From Gimesia aquarii (GTDB lineage: Bacteria > Planctomycetota > Planctomycetia > Planctomycetales > Planctomycetaceae), in assembly GCF_007748195.1 (NCBI RefSeq), contig NZ_CP037920.1, positions 2,357,501 to 2,421,500 on the forward strand: DNA of 64,000 nucleotides, written 5' to 3'. Under the pieces are notes generated by a model. It was not told the DNA's origin. It saw only the letters and a program-made list of their open reading frames with translations, and ran no database searches. The position numbers and the translations under genes are program-made. Positions within the stretch are counted from its first letter, which is position 1. Each line of letters opens with the position of its first letter. Below, piece by piece: positions 18,244-28,440 of the stretch.

Positions 18244-21200
18244 ATGTTCAATAAAAAGAAAAGTTCTTCTATAATTTGCAGGTATTTTTTTTATCGTTGG
18301 ATTTTTGTTCTCTATTTCGTATGTTTCGGTTTACCCTCTCTGGAAGCAGACACTAGTAAACAAAAACTAGAAACAAAAAAAGAGAATACTGAAGGTTCAC
18401 CTCGTTCCAAACCACCAATTTCTCTTGAAGGTCTTAAAGCGGCTTTTCGTTCCCGTGATATTGATCAGGATGGCCGGGTCACAGAAGCCGAGTTTGTGGC
18501 GTCGTTTCCGAAAGAAAAGCAGCCGGAGGCCAAACGGAACTTTCGGCTGTTTAACCGGGATGGCGACGATGTGCTGTCGTTCGCAGAGTACCGCAGCATT
18601 GCGGGACTGATTCCCGTCGCGTTACGGGAGGGACTACCCCATCCTCTGCAGTCTCAGTTAGAAGAACAACTGACTGTTCTCAAAAAACAGTGGCTGGAGT
18701 GGGACACAGATCGTAACGACCATTTGTCACCAGAGGAATTTAAGGCTGCGAAAATTCACGAACGAATAACAGGTCTACCAGAGGTAGATCTGAAAGAGTG
18801 GGACTGTGATGCAGATGGTAAAGTCAGTCTGGAAGACTGTCGCCGTGTTTTGGAAGCCGCTTACGGACTACGACGCTTGGATGGACAGCCGTTGTATCTG
18901 CCGTCGGGACAAGTCGTTTACTGGTGGCATTTCAAAAATCTGGATCAAGATCATAATGATCAGCTAACTCTTGACGAGTTCCTCAAATATTATCGGCAAT
19001 ATGGTGAAGAGCAGGGGAAAAAACGATTTACTGACGGAGATACCGACCAGAATCAGTTGATTTCATTACCGGAATGGGCGGCCATGCCAGGTCTGCTGCT
19101 CGACCCGATCTCTGAATTTCAGGCACTGGATCGCAATCTGGATGCATTTGTGGATCAGAACGAGTTGATGGAGCATACGGCAAAGTGGTTACAGCCACTG
19201 ACTCGTTATACCTTTCCGGGATTTGACCTGGATCGCGACGGAAAACTTACCCTGGATGAGTACCGTATGACGATGCCGGCCAACAAACTGGAAAACTGGG
19301 CAGTCACATCTCGTGATTCCGACTTTGACGGACGTTTAAGCCTGAATGAGCTGTCCTGGACCTCAGGTCTGGAGTTGAGTCTGTTGAGGCAGGAGTACTT
19401 CAGACGTCTCGATACCAACCAGAGTGGTTTTCTGGAATTAAATGAGTATCAGTTTTCCATCGACAGTAGTCGTGTTCCCAAAGAGATAGTGTTAGAGATT
19501 ACATTTTCTACCAAAGATTCAGACAAGGATGGAAGAATTAGCAAAGCGGAATATGTGTCATCGTTTCCGAAAGAAAAGCAGCCGGAAGCAAAACGAGATT
19601 TCCTGTTGTTTAACCGGGATGGCGACGATCATTTATCATTGGCTGAATATCGCACGATTCCAGGGCAGGTTCCTGTTGCGTTACGAGAGGGGCTACCTCA
19701 TCCCTTGCAACCTCAGTTGGAGCAGCAACTGGCTGTTCTCAAAAAACAGTGGCCGGAGTGGGATTCAGATCGTAACGATCATTTATCACCAGAGGAATTT
19801 AAGGCTGCGAAAATCCATGAACGAATAACAGGTCTACCAGAGGCAGATTTGAAAGAGTGGGATCGTGATGCAGATGGTAAAGTCAGCCTGGAAGACTGTC
19901 GCCGTGTTTTGGAAGCCGCTTACGGAATCCGTCGTCTGGATGGACAGCCGTTGTATCTACCATCGGGACAAGTGGTTTACTGGTGGCATTTTAAAGACTT
20001 GGACCGTGACCGAAATAATCAACTGACTTTAAAAGAGTTCCAAGCCTATTATAACCGCTTCGGTGAAGAGGAGGCCGTGAAACGGTTTCAGAAAGGAGAC
20101 ACCGATCAGGGAAGAACAATCTCTGTTAAAGAATGGGCGGCCATGCCGGGACATCTTCTCGATCCCATTGCCGAATTCCGAAAGATGGACGTCAATTTGG
20201 ATGCTTCACTGGACGAAGCGGAATTGATGGAGGGCATTGCTCCCTTTCTAAGACCTCTGGCACAGTTTACCTTTCCCGGGTTTGATTTGGATCAGGATGG
20301 AAGGCTCTCCTTGGATGAATATCGTTTGACCCTGGTTGCTAACCGCATCGAAAACTGGGATGTCACTTCAAGGGATACCGATCATGATGGGCGTTTAAGC
20401 CTGCAGGAAATGGCCTGGATTCCTGGCCTGGAGTTAAGTCTGTTGCGGCAGGATTACTTCCGGCAATTGGACCAGAATCAGAACGGATATCTGGAACTTG
20501 ATGAATTCAAAGTTTCGATCGATGGAGGAAAAGTCCCAGGTGAGGTTGCCTTAAAAGCGGGTTTTTACAGCAGGGATGCTAATCGGGATCGAAAGGTCAC
20601 AGAAGCCGAGTTTGTGGCGTCGTTTCCGAAAGAAAAGCAGCCGGAGGCCAAACGGAACTTTCGGCTGTTTAACCGGGATGGCGACGATGTGCTGTCGTTC
20701 GCAGAGTACCGCAGCATTGCGGGACTGATTCCCGTCGCGTTACGGGAGGGACTACCCCATCCTCTGCAGTCTCAGTTAGAAGAACAACTGACTGTTCTCA
20801 AAAAACAGTGGCTGGAGTGGGACACAGATCGTAACGACCATTTGTCACCAGAGGAATTTAAGGCTGCGAAAATTCACGAACGAATAACAGGTCTACCAGA
20901 GGTAGATCTGAAAGAGTGGGACTGTGATGCAGATGGTAAAGTCAGTCTGGAAGACTGTCGCCGTGTTTTGGAAGCCGCTTACGGACTACGACGCTTGGAT
21001 GGACAGCCGTTGTATCTGCCGTCGGGACAAGTCGTTTACTGGTGGCATTTCAAAAATCTGGATCAAGATCATAATGATCAGCTAACTCTTGACGAGTTCC
21101 TCAAATATTATCGGCAATATGGTGAAGAGCAGGGGAAAAAACGATTTACTGACGGAGATACCGACCAGAATCAGTTGATTTCATTACCGGAATGGGCGGC

Positions 21201-24200
21201 CATGCCAGGTCTGCTGCTCGACCCGATCTCTGAATTTCAGGCACTGGATCGCAATCTGGATGCATTTGTGGATCAGAACGAGTTGATGGAGCATACGGCA
21301 AAGTGGTTACAGCCACTGACTCGTTATACCTTTCCGGGATTTGACCTGGATCGCGACGGAAAACTTACCCTGGATGAGTACCGTATGACGATGCCGGCCA
21401 ACAAACTGGAAAACTGGGCAGTCACATCTCGTGATTCCGACTTTGACGGACGTTTAAGCCTGAATGAGCTGTCCTGGACCTCAGGTCTGGAGTTGAGTCT
21501 GTTGAGGCAGGAGTACTTCAGACGTCTCGATACCAACCAGAGTGGTTTTCTGGAATTAAATGAGTATCAGTTTTCCATCGACAGTAGTCGTGTTCCCAAA
21601 GAGATAGTGTTAGAGATTACATTTTCTACCAAAGATTCAGACAAGGATGGAAGAATTAGCAAAGCGGAATATGTGTCATCGTTTCCGAAAGAAAAGCAGC
21701 CGGAAGCAAAACGAGATTTCCTGTTGTTTAACCGGGATGGCGACGATCATTTATCATTGGCTGAATATCGCACGATTCCAGGGCAGGTTCCTGTTGCGTT
21801 ACGAGAGGGGCTACCTCATCCCTTGCAACCTCAGTTGGAGCAGCAACTGGCTGTTCTCAAAAAACAGTGGCCGGAGTGGGATTCAGATCGTAACGATCAT
21901 TTATCACCAGAGGAATTTAAGGCTGCGAAAATCCATGAACGAATAACAGGTCTACCAGAGGCAGATTTGAAAGAGTGGGATCGTGATGCAGATGGTAAAG
22001 TCAGCCTGGAAGACTGTCGCCGTGTTTTGGAAGCCGCTTACGGAATCCGTCGTCTGGATGGACAGCCGTTGTATCTACCATCGGGACAAGTGGTTTACTG
22101 GTGGCATTTTAAAGACTTGGACCGTGACCGAAATAATCAACTGACTTTAAAAGAGTTCCAAGCCTATTATAACCGCTTCGGTGAAGAGGAGGCCGTGAAA
22201 CGGTTTCAGAAAGGAGACACCGATCAGGGAAGAACAATCTCTGTTAAAGAATGGGCGGCCATGCCGGGACATCTTCTCGATCCCATTGCCGAATTCCGAA
22301 AGATGGACGTCAATTTGGATGCTTCACTGGACGAAGCGGAATTGATGGAGGGCATTGCTCCCTTTCTAAGACCTCTGGCACAGTTTACCTTTCCCGGGTT
22401 TGATTTGGATCAGGATGGAAGGCTCTCCTTGGATGAATATCGTTTGACCCTGGTTGCTAACCGCATCGAAAACTGGGATGTCACTTCAAGGGATACCGAT
22501 CATGATGGGCGTTTAAGCCTGCAGGAAATGGCCTGGATTCCTGGCCTGGAGTTAAGTCTGTTGCGGCAGGATTACTTCCGGCAATTGGACCAGAATCAGA
22601 ACGGATATCTGGAACTTGATGAATTCAAAGTTTCGATCGATGGAGGAAAAGTCCCAGGTGAGGTTGCCTTAAAAGCGGGTTTTTACAGCAGGGATGCTAA
22701 TCGGGATCGAAAGGTCACAGAAGCCGAGTTTGTGGCGTCGCTTCCGAAAGAAAAACAACCGGAGGCCAAACGGAACTTTCGGCTGTTTAACCGGGATGGC
22801 GACGATGTGCTGTCGTTTGCAGAGTACCGCAGCATTGCGGGGCTGATTCCCGTCACGTTACGGGAGGGACTACCCCATCCCTTGCAACCTCAGTTGGAGC
22901 AGCAACTAGCTGTTCTCAAAAAACAGTGGCTGGAGTGGGACACAGATCGTAACGACCATTTGTCACCAGAGGAATTTAAGGCTGCGAAAATTCACGAACG
23001 AATAACAGGTCTACCAGAGGCAGATTTGAAAGAGTGGGATCGTGATGCAGATGGTAAAGTCAGCCTGGAAGACTGTCGCCGTGTTTTGGAAGCCGCTTAC
23101 GGACTACGACGCTTGGATGGACAGCCGTTGTATCTACCATCGGGACAGATCGTTTATTGGTGGCATTTTAAAGACTTGGACCGTGACCGAAATAATCAAC
23201 TGACTTTAAAAGAGTTTCAGGCCTATTATAACCGTTTTGGTGAAGAGGAGGCCGTGAAACGGTTTCAGAAAGGAGACACCGATCAGGGAGGGACAATCTC
23301 TGTTAAAGAATGGGCGGCAATGCCTGGAAACCTGATCGATACGGTTGCCGATTTCCAGAAGATGGATACTGATCTTGATGGTAAGGTCAATCAGAAAGAG
23401 TTAATGGAAGGAGTTATGACGTTCCTGCGTCCGTTGGCTCGCTTTACATTCCCCGGTTTTGATATTAATCAGGATGGATTTTTGTCTCTGGATGAATATC
23501 GGCTAACACTTCCCGTAAACCGCATCGAAAATTGGAGCACATTATCACGTGATAGAGATCACGATGGTCGCTTGAGTCTACAGGAAATGGCGTGGATTCC
23601 TGGAATGGAATTGAGTCTGTTAAGACAAGAATATTTTCAGCGTCTGGATGTGAATAAAGATGGTTTTCTCGATTTGGATGAGTTTAATTTCATCCTCGAT
23701 TCTACAAAGGTACCAGCGAAAGTCGCCTTGAAATTCGGCTTTAAAATCCAAGATACGAATCATGATGGTTACGTGAACGAGACTGAATTTCTTTCATCAT
23801 TTCCGAAGGAAAAACAACCTGAAGCAAAGCGGGACTTTCAGTTGTTTAACCGAAATGGTGATAAATATCTCTCGTTTGATGAGTATCGGACGATCGCTGG
23901 TCTGGTTCCTGTTTCGCTTCGAAGTGAGTTATCACATCCATTAACTGTTCTGGTAGAAGAGCAGCTGGCTGTTCTCAAAAAACAGTGGCCGGAGTGGGAT
24001 TCAGATCGTAACGATCATTTATCACCAGAGGAATTTAAGGCTGTGAAAATCCACGAACGAATAACAGGTCTACCAGAGGCAGATTTGAAAGAGTGGGACT
24101 GTGATGCAGATGGTAAAATCAGCCTGGAAGACTGTCGCCGTGTTTTGGAAGCCGCTTACGGAATCCGTCGTTTAGACGGTCAGCCGCTCCATTTACCTTC

Positions 24201-27200
24201 AGGTCAAGTTGTTTACTGGTGGCATTTCAAGGCTCTGGATCGAGACCATGATGATGAATTGACGCTCCAGGAATTTATGGCTTACTATCAGAGATTGGGA
24301 GACGAAGCTGGCAAAAAACGTTTTGTTGAGGGTGACCAGGATCAGAATGCGAAAATAAATCTCACTGAATGGGCGGCCATGCCGGGACATCTTCTCGATC
24401 CCATTGCCGAATTCCGAAAGATGGACGTCAATTTGGATGCTTCGCTGGACGAAGCGGAATTGATGGAGGGCATTGCTCCCTTTCTAAGACCTCTGGCACA
24501 GTTTACCTTTCCCGGGTTTGATTTGGATCAGGATGGAAGGCTCTCCTTGGATGAATATCGTTTGACCCTGGTTGCTAACCGCATCGAAAACTGGGATGTC
24601 ACTTCAAGGGATACCGATCATGATGGGCGTTTAAGCCTGCAGGAAATGGCCTGGATTCCTGGCCTGGAGTTAAGTCTGTTGCGGCAGGATTACTTCCGGC
24701 AATTGGACCAGAATCAGAACGGATATCTGGAACTTGATGAATTCAAAGTTTCGATCGATGGAGGAAAAGTCCCAGGTGAGGTTGCCTTAAAAGCGGGTTT
24801 TTACAGCAGGGATGCTAATCGGGATCGAAAGGTCACAGAAGCCGAGTTTGTGGCGTCGTTTCCGAAAGAAAAGCAGCCGGAGGCCAAACGGAACTTTCGG
24901 CTGTTTAACCGGGATGGCGACGATGTGCTGTCGTTCGCAGAGTACCGCAGCATTGCGGGACTGATTCCCGTCGCGTTACGGGAGGGACTACCCCATCCTC
25001 TGCAGTCTCAGTTAGAAGAACAACTGACTGTTCTCAAAAAACAGTGGCTGGAGTGGGACACAGATCGTAACGACCATTTGTCACCAGAGGAATTTAAGGC
25101 TGCGAAAATTCACGAACGAATAACAGGTCTACCAGAGGTAGATCTGAAAGAGTGGGACTGTGATGCAGATGGTAAAGTCAGTCTGGAAGACTGTCGCCGT
25201 GTTTTGGAAGCCGCTTACGGACTACGACGCTTGGATGGACAGCCGTTGTATCTGCCGTCGGGACAAGTCGTTTACTGGTGGCATTTCAAAAATCTGGATC
25301 AAGATCATAATGATCAGCTAACTCTTGACGAGTTCCTCAAATATTATCGGCAATATGGTGAAGAGCAGGGGAAAAAACGATTTACTGACGGAGATACCGA
25401 CCAGAATCAGTTGATTTCATTACCGGAATGGGCGGCCATGCCAGGTCTGCTGCTCGACCCGATCTCTGAATTTCAGGCACTGGATCGCAATCTGGATGCA
25501 TTTGTGGATCAGAACGAGTTGATGGAGCATACGGCAAAGTGGTTACAGCCACTGACTCGTTATACCTTTCCGGGATTTGACCTGGATCGCGACGGAAAAC
25601 TTACCCTGGATGAGTACCGTATGACGATGCCGGCCAACAAACTGGAAAACTGGGCAGTCACATCTCGTGATTCCGACTTTGACGGACGTTTAAGCCTGAA
25701 TGAGCTGTCCTGGACCTCAGGTCTGGAGTTGAGTCTGTTGAGGCAGGAGTACTTCAGACGTCTCGATACCAACCAGAGTGGTTTTCTGGAATTAAATGAG
25801 TATCAGTTTTCCATCGACAGTAGTCGTGTTCCCAAAGAGATAGTGTTAGAGATTACATTTTCTACCAAAGATTCAGACAAGGATGGAAGAATTAGCAAAG
25901 CGGAATATGTGTCATCGTTTCCGAAAGAAAAGCAGCCGGAAGCAAAACGAGATTTCCTGTTGTTTAACCGGGATGGCGACGATCATTTATCATTGGCTGA
26001 ATATCGCACGATTCCAGGGCAGGTTCCTGTTGCGTTACGCAGTGAGTTACCTCATCCATTAACATCAATGATTAAAAAGCAGATGAACCGAATCGAAAAG
26101 AACTGGGGTCAGTGGGATCAGGATGGTGATGATGTTCTATCACCAAAAGAATATGAATCAACCACATTGAAAACATACATTCCAAGTATTGCTCCCCTGG
26201 ACCTGAACGACTGGGATCGGGATACGGACGGAAAAATCAACCGGGAAGATTGTCTACGGGTGATCGAAGCCGCTTATGGTATGCGTCGTCTGGACGGCCA
26301 GGTTTTACAGTTGCCCACTGGTTTAGTAGTTTACTGGTGGCATTTTAAAGACCTGGATCGTGATCATGATGACTATTTGACACTGAAAGAATTTCAAACT
26401 TATTATAACCGTTTTGGTGAAGAGGAGGCCGTGAAACGGTTTCAGAAAGGAGACACCGATCAGGGAGGGACAATCTCTGTTAAAGAATGGGCGGCAATGC
26501 CTGGCTTCCTACTCAATCCCATTTCAGAATTCCGTAAACTTGATACCAGCTATGATGGGATGGTCACTCGGAAGGAACTTACTGAAGGAGTTGCTCCCTT
26601 TCTAAAACCACTCGCAGAGACAGTCTTTCCTGGATTTGACTTGAATCAGGACGGAGTTCTTTCCCTTGACGAGTATCGAATGACCCCAGTGGCCAATCGG
26701 GTCGAAAACTGGATGGTCAGAGCACGTGACCAAAACAATGACGGAAAGCTGAGTCTATCCGAATTGCCATGGACTCCCGGTCTGGAGCTGAGCTTGTTGC
26801 GTAAAGAGTATTTCGACAGGCTGGATGGTAATCGGGATGGTTTTTTGGACCTGAATGAATATCAATTTTCTATTGATTTCAACAATACTCCACCAGAAGT
26901 GGTTTTACAAAACGGGTTTCGCAAACGTGATACCGACCAGGACGGATCCCTGAGCCAGTCCGAATATATATCTGCATTCCCTACTGAGAAAAAACCTGAA
27001 GCCAAGCGTGATTTTCAGCTGTTTGATCGGGATGCAGATCACAGGCTGTCAGTCGACGAATACGCTGCTATCCCAGGAATGGCGCCGAGTACGTTACGCG
27101 GTTCGCTAACGAATCCATTAAATGAACTGGTTGACAGGCAAATGAAGATCATTAATAAAAAATGGGGGAAATGGGACAGTGATCAAGATGGAACACTATC

Positions 27201-28341
27201 TCAAAAAGAGTATCAGGTTGCAAAAATAGGAAGGCAGATACCCGGGTTGGCACTTTCTTCCTGGGAAGACTGGGATCGAGATGAAGATGGAAAAATCAGC
27301 AAGAATGACTGTCGCTGGTTATTTGAAGCCGGATATGGAATCCGTCGTTTGGACGGTCAGCCGCTCCATTTACCTTCAGGTCAAGTTGTTTACTGGTGGC
27401 ATTTCAAGGCTCTGGATCGAGACCATGATGATGAATTGACGCTCAAGGAATTTATGGCTTACTATCAGAGATTGGGAGACGAAGCTGGCAAAAAACGTTT
27501 TATTGAGGGTGACCAGGATCAGAATGCGAAAATAAATCTCACTGAATGGGCGGCCATGCCAGGACATCTTCTCGACCCCATTGCCGAATTTCGGAAGATG
27601 GACGTCAATTTGGATGCTTCACTGGACGAAGCGGAATTGATGGAGGGTATTGCTCCTTTTCTAAGACCGCTGGCAAGTTATACCTTTCCGGGCTTTGATT
27701 TGAACCAGGATCGTGTTCTGTCTCTTGATGAATATCGAACATCTCTTCCTGCAAACAGAGTCGAAAACTGGATTTCATACTCAAGAGATACTGATAAGGA
27801 TGGGCGATTATCTCTTACTGAACTGGGCTGGGTATCGGGGCTAGAATTAAACCTGTTGCGACAGGAATACTTTGACAGGCTGGATGTCAATAGTAGCGGC
27901 TATCTTGAATTCAATGAGTTTAAATTTACTGTCGATTTGAGCAAAGTTCCCAAAGAACTCTTTTTTAAACATTGTGATGAGAATCAGGATGCTTTGTTAT
28001 CACTTGATGAATTCCTCAAAACAGAGAAGAACAGTGGCAAAATCAAACTGGATGGAAGTCAAGAGCCACGTGTCATGCGAATTGAAGAGGCCTTTTACCG
28101 AGCTGATTTGAATGGGGATAAGCTGATCAGTCTTGCAGAGCTTGATACACCAGAGGGGCACCAGATCATTGCTCCAGATATGTCCTTCAAGACCGGTAAT
28201 CGAAGCAGTTTACAGGTTTCCAACCAGAAAGACACGACAGAAGATGATTCAAATATGATGATGGTCGTACTGGGTCTGAATATCCTTTTGGTTCTGGGGG
28301 TCGTCCTGTTTTTGTTTCGATCTCACTTTAAAAAAACTTGA
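18244..28341 (+). CDS. Giant exported EF-hand repeat protein 2 (9 x 353 aa)
   Basis: 3365-aa protein. A signal peptide (about residues 1-36) and short charged linker precede nine 353-aa units (residues about 68-3244). Each unit carries about 10 EF-hand-like loops, for example DQDGRVTEAEF, DRDGKLTLDEY, DSDFDGRLSLNEL and DQDHNDQLTLDEF, plus a conserved tryptophan-rich segment (VVYWWHFK). That gives roughly 90 potential calcium sites. A degenerate partial unit, a last EF loop (DLNGDKLISLAEL) and a C-terminal helix (VVLGLNILLVLGVVLFLF) with a basic end follow. Unit order and motifs match EF-hand protein 1, but the 353-aa unit lacks its last two EF loops. A 198-bp AT-rich gap precedes the gene, so it may have its own promoter. 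Probably a surface-anchored calcium-binding giant; function unknown. Confidence 0.9.
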   Translation: MFNKKKSSSIICRYFFYRWIFVLYFVCFGLPSLEADTSKQKLETKKENTEGSPRSKPPISLEGLKAAFRSRDIDQDGRVTEAEFVASFPKEKQPEAKRNFRLFNRDGDDVLSFAEYRSIAGLIPVALREGLPHPLQSQLEEQLTVLKKQWLEWDTDRNDHLSPEEFKAAKIHERITGLPEVDLKEWDCDADGKVSLEDCRRVLEAAYGLRRLDGQPLYLPSGQVVYWWHFKNLDQDHNDQLTLDEFLKYYRQYGEEQGKKRFTDGDTDQNQLISLPEWAAMPGLLLDPISEFQALDRNLDAFVDQNELMEHTAKWLQPLTRYTFPGFDLDRDGKLTLDEYRMTMPANKLENWAVTSRDSDFDGRLSLNELSWTSGLELSLLRQEYFRRLDTNQSGFLELNEYQFSIDSSRVPKEIVLEITFSTKDSDKDGRISKAEYVSSFPKEKQPEAKRDFLLFNRDGDDHLSLAEYRTIPGQVPVALREGLPHPLQPQLEQQLAVLKKQWPEWDSDRNDHLSPEEFKAAKIHERITGLPEADLKEWDRDADGKVSLEDCRRVLEAAYGIRRLDGQPLYLPSGQVVYWWHFKDLDRDRNNQLTLKEFQAYYNRFGEEEAVKRFQKGDTDQGRTISVKEWAAMPGHLLDPIAEFRKMDVNLDASLDEAELMEGIAPFLRPLAQFTFPGFDLDQDGRLSLDEYRLTLVANRIENWDVTSRDTDHDGRLSLQEMAWIPGLELSLLRQDYFRQLDQNQNGYLELDEFKVSIDGGKVPGEVALKAGFYSRDANRDRKVTEAEFVASFPKEKQPEAKRNFRLFNRDGDDVLSFAEYRSIAGLIPVALREGLPHPLQSQLEEQLTVLKKQWLEWDTDRNDHLSPEEFKAAKIHERITGLPEVDLKEWDCDADGKVSLEDCRRVLEAAYGLRRLDGQPLYLPSGQVVYWWHFKNLDQDHNDQLTLDEFLKYYRQYGEEQGKKRFTDGDTDQNQLISLPEWAAMPGLLLDPISEFQALDRNLDAFVDQNELMEHTAKWLQPLTRYTFPGFDLDRDGKLTLDEYRMTMPANKLENWAVTSRDSDFDGRLSLNELSWTSGLELSLLRQEYFRRLDTNQSGFLELNEYQFSIDSSRVPKEIVLEITFSTKDSDKDGRISKAEYVSSFPKEKQPEAKRDFLLFNRDGDDHLSLAEYRTIPGQVPVALREGLPHPLQPQLEQQLAVLKKQWPEWDSDRNDHLSPEEFKAAKIHERITGLPEADLKEWDRDADGKVSLEDCRRVLEAAYGIRRLDGQPLYLPSGQVVYWWHFKDLDRDRNNQLTLKEFQAYYNRFGEEEAVKRFQKGDTDQGRTISVKEWAAMPGHLLDPIAEFRKMDVNLDASLDEAELMEGIAPFLRPLAQFTFPGFDLDQDGRLSLDEYRLTLVANRIENWDVTSRDTDHDGRLSLQEMAWIPGLELSLLRQDYFRQLDQNQNGYLELDEFKVSIDGGKVPGEVALKAGFYSRDANRDRKVTEAEFVASLPKEKQPEAKRNFRLFNRDGDDVLSFAEYRSIAGLIPVTLREGLPHPLQPQLEQQLAVLKKQWLEWDTDRNDHLSPEEFKAAKIHERITGLPEADLKEWDRDADGKVSLEDCRRVLEAAYGLRRLDGQPLYLPSGQIVYWWHFKDLDRDRNNQLTLKEFQAYYNRFGEEEAVKRFQKGDTDQGGTISVKEWAAMPGNLIDTVADFQKMDTDLDGKVNQKELMEGVMTFLRPLARFTFPGFDINQDGFLSLDEYRLTLPVNRIENWSTLSRDRDHDGRLSLQEMAWIPGMELSLLRQEYFQRLDVNKDGFLDLDEFNFILDSTKVPAKVALKFGFKIQDTNHDGYVNETEFLSSFPKEKQPEAKRDFQLFNRNGDKYLSFDEYRTIAGLVPVSLRSELSHPLTVLVEEQLAVLKKQWPEWDSDRNDHLSPEEFKAVKIHERITGLPEADLKEWDCDADGKISLEDCRRVLEAAYGIRRLDGQPLHLPSGQVVYWWHFKALDRDHDDELTLQEFMAYYQRLGDEAGKKRFVEGDQDQNAKINLTEWAAMPGHLLDPIAEFRKMDVNLDASLDEAELMEGIAPFLRPLAQFTFPGFDLDQDGRLSLDEYRLTLVANRIENWDVTSRDTDHDGRLSLQEMAWIPGLELSLLRQDYFRQLDQNQNGYLELDEFKVSIDGGKVPGEVALKAGFYSRDANRDRKVTEAEFVASFPKEKQPEAKRNFRLFNRDGDDVLSFAEYRSIAGLIPVALREGLPHPLQSQLEEQLTVLKKQWLEWDTDRNDHLSPEEFKAAKIHERITGLPEVDLKEWDCDADGKVSLEDCRRVLEAAYGLRRLDGQPLYLPSGQVVYWWHFKNLDQDHNDQLTLDEFLKYYRQYGEEQGKKRFTDGDTDQNQLISLPEWAAMPGLLLDPISEFQALDRNLDAFVDQNELMEHTAKWLQPLTRYTFPGFDLDRDGKLTLDEYRMTMPANKLENWAVTSRDSDFDGRLSLNELSWTSGLELSLLRQEYFRRLDTNQSGFLELNEYQFSIDSSRVPKEIVLEITFSTKDSDKDGRISKAEYVSSFPKEKQPEAKRDFLLFNRDGDDHLSLAEYRTIPGQVPVALRSELPHPLTSMIKKQMNRIEKNWGQWDQDGDDVLSPKEYESTTLKTYIPSIAPLDLNDWDRDTDGKINREDCLRVIEAAYGMRRLDGQVLQLPTGLVVYWWHFKDLDRDHDDYLTLKEFQTYYNRFGEEEAVKRFQKGDTDQGGTISVKEWAAMPGFLLNPISEFRKLDTSYDGMVTRKELTEGVAPFLKPLAETVFPGFDLNQDGVLSLDEYRMTPVANRVENWMVRARDQNNDGKLSLSELPWTPGLELSLLRKEYFDRLDGNRDGFLDLNEYQFSIDFNNTPPEVVLQNGFRKRDTDQDGSLSQSEYISAFPTEKKPEAKRDFQLFDRDADHRLSVDEYAAIPGMAPSTLRGSLTNPLNELVDRQMKIINKKWGKWDSDQDGTLSQKEYQVAKIGRQIPGLALSSWEDWDRDEDGKISKNDCRWLFEAGYGIRRLDGQPLHLPSGQVVYWWHFKALDRDHDDELTLKEFMAYYQRLGDEAGKKRFIEGDQDQNAKINLTEWAAMPGHLLDPIAEFRKMDVNLDASLDEAELMEGIAPFLRPLASYTFPGFDLNQDRVLSLDEYRTSLPANRVENWISYSRDTDKDGRLSLTELGWVSGLELNLLRQEYFDRLDVNSSGYLEFNEFKFTVDLSKVPKELFFKHCDENQDALLSLDEFLKTEKNSGKIKLDGSQEPRVMRIEEAFYRADLNGDKLISLAELDTPEGHQIIAPDMSFKTGNRSSLQVSNQKDTTEDDSNMMMVVLGLNILLVLGVVLFLFRSHFKKT
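18445..27975 (+). repeat. Nine tandem 1059-bp coding repeats
   Basis: The Trp codon of the QWxEW motif lies at 18691, 19750, 20809, 21868, 22927, 23986, 25045, 26104 and 27163, exactly 1059 bp apart throughout. Units phased on the first EF-hand start at 18445, 19504, 20563, 21622, 22681, 23740, 24799, 25858 and 26917. No net indel has accumulated in any unit even though units 8 and 9 have diverged strongly in sequence, which implies selection on unit length. Confidence 0.95.
18479..22740 (+). repeat. Two-unit (2118-bp) near-perfect duplication within the EF-hand array
   Basis: Units 1-2 and units 3-4 look identical at every line compared, from 18479-20622 against 20597-22740, including silent positions; the first difference is T to C at 22741. 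A further copy of the junction lies at 24369-26039, matching 20133-21803 at a distance of four units with one visible substitution (24438 region). The lack of silent differences implies very recent duplication or gene conversion, and the region is prone to misassembly. Confidence 0.9.
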
Positions 28342-28440
28342 ATGCGAACTTTGCGACATTGATAAAAGGCTTCCGCAAATAAAATTGAATTTTAAAACAC
28401 GCTAAACCTTAAGATTGGAATTTGGAGCTGAGGATTCAGA

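Noticed and set aside
18479-26039. Insertion sequence or transposon as the cause of the long identical blocks
   Set aside because: No transposase, terminal inverted repeats or target duplication are visible; block lengths are whole multiples of the protein unit.
19206-27890. Recurring minus-strand and out-of-frame open frames in EF-hand gene 2
   Set aside because: Identical copies appear at every duplicated unit and none has signal peptide, motif or start context; they are shadows of the repeats.
18445-27975. CRISPR array or satellite-type repeat
   Set aside because: The repeat period is 1059 bp and in frame with coding sequence; there are no short repeats with unique spacers.
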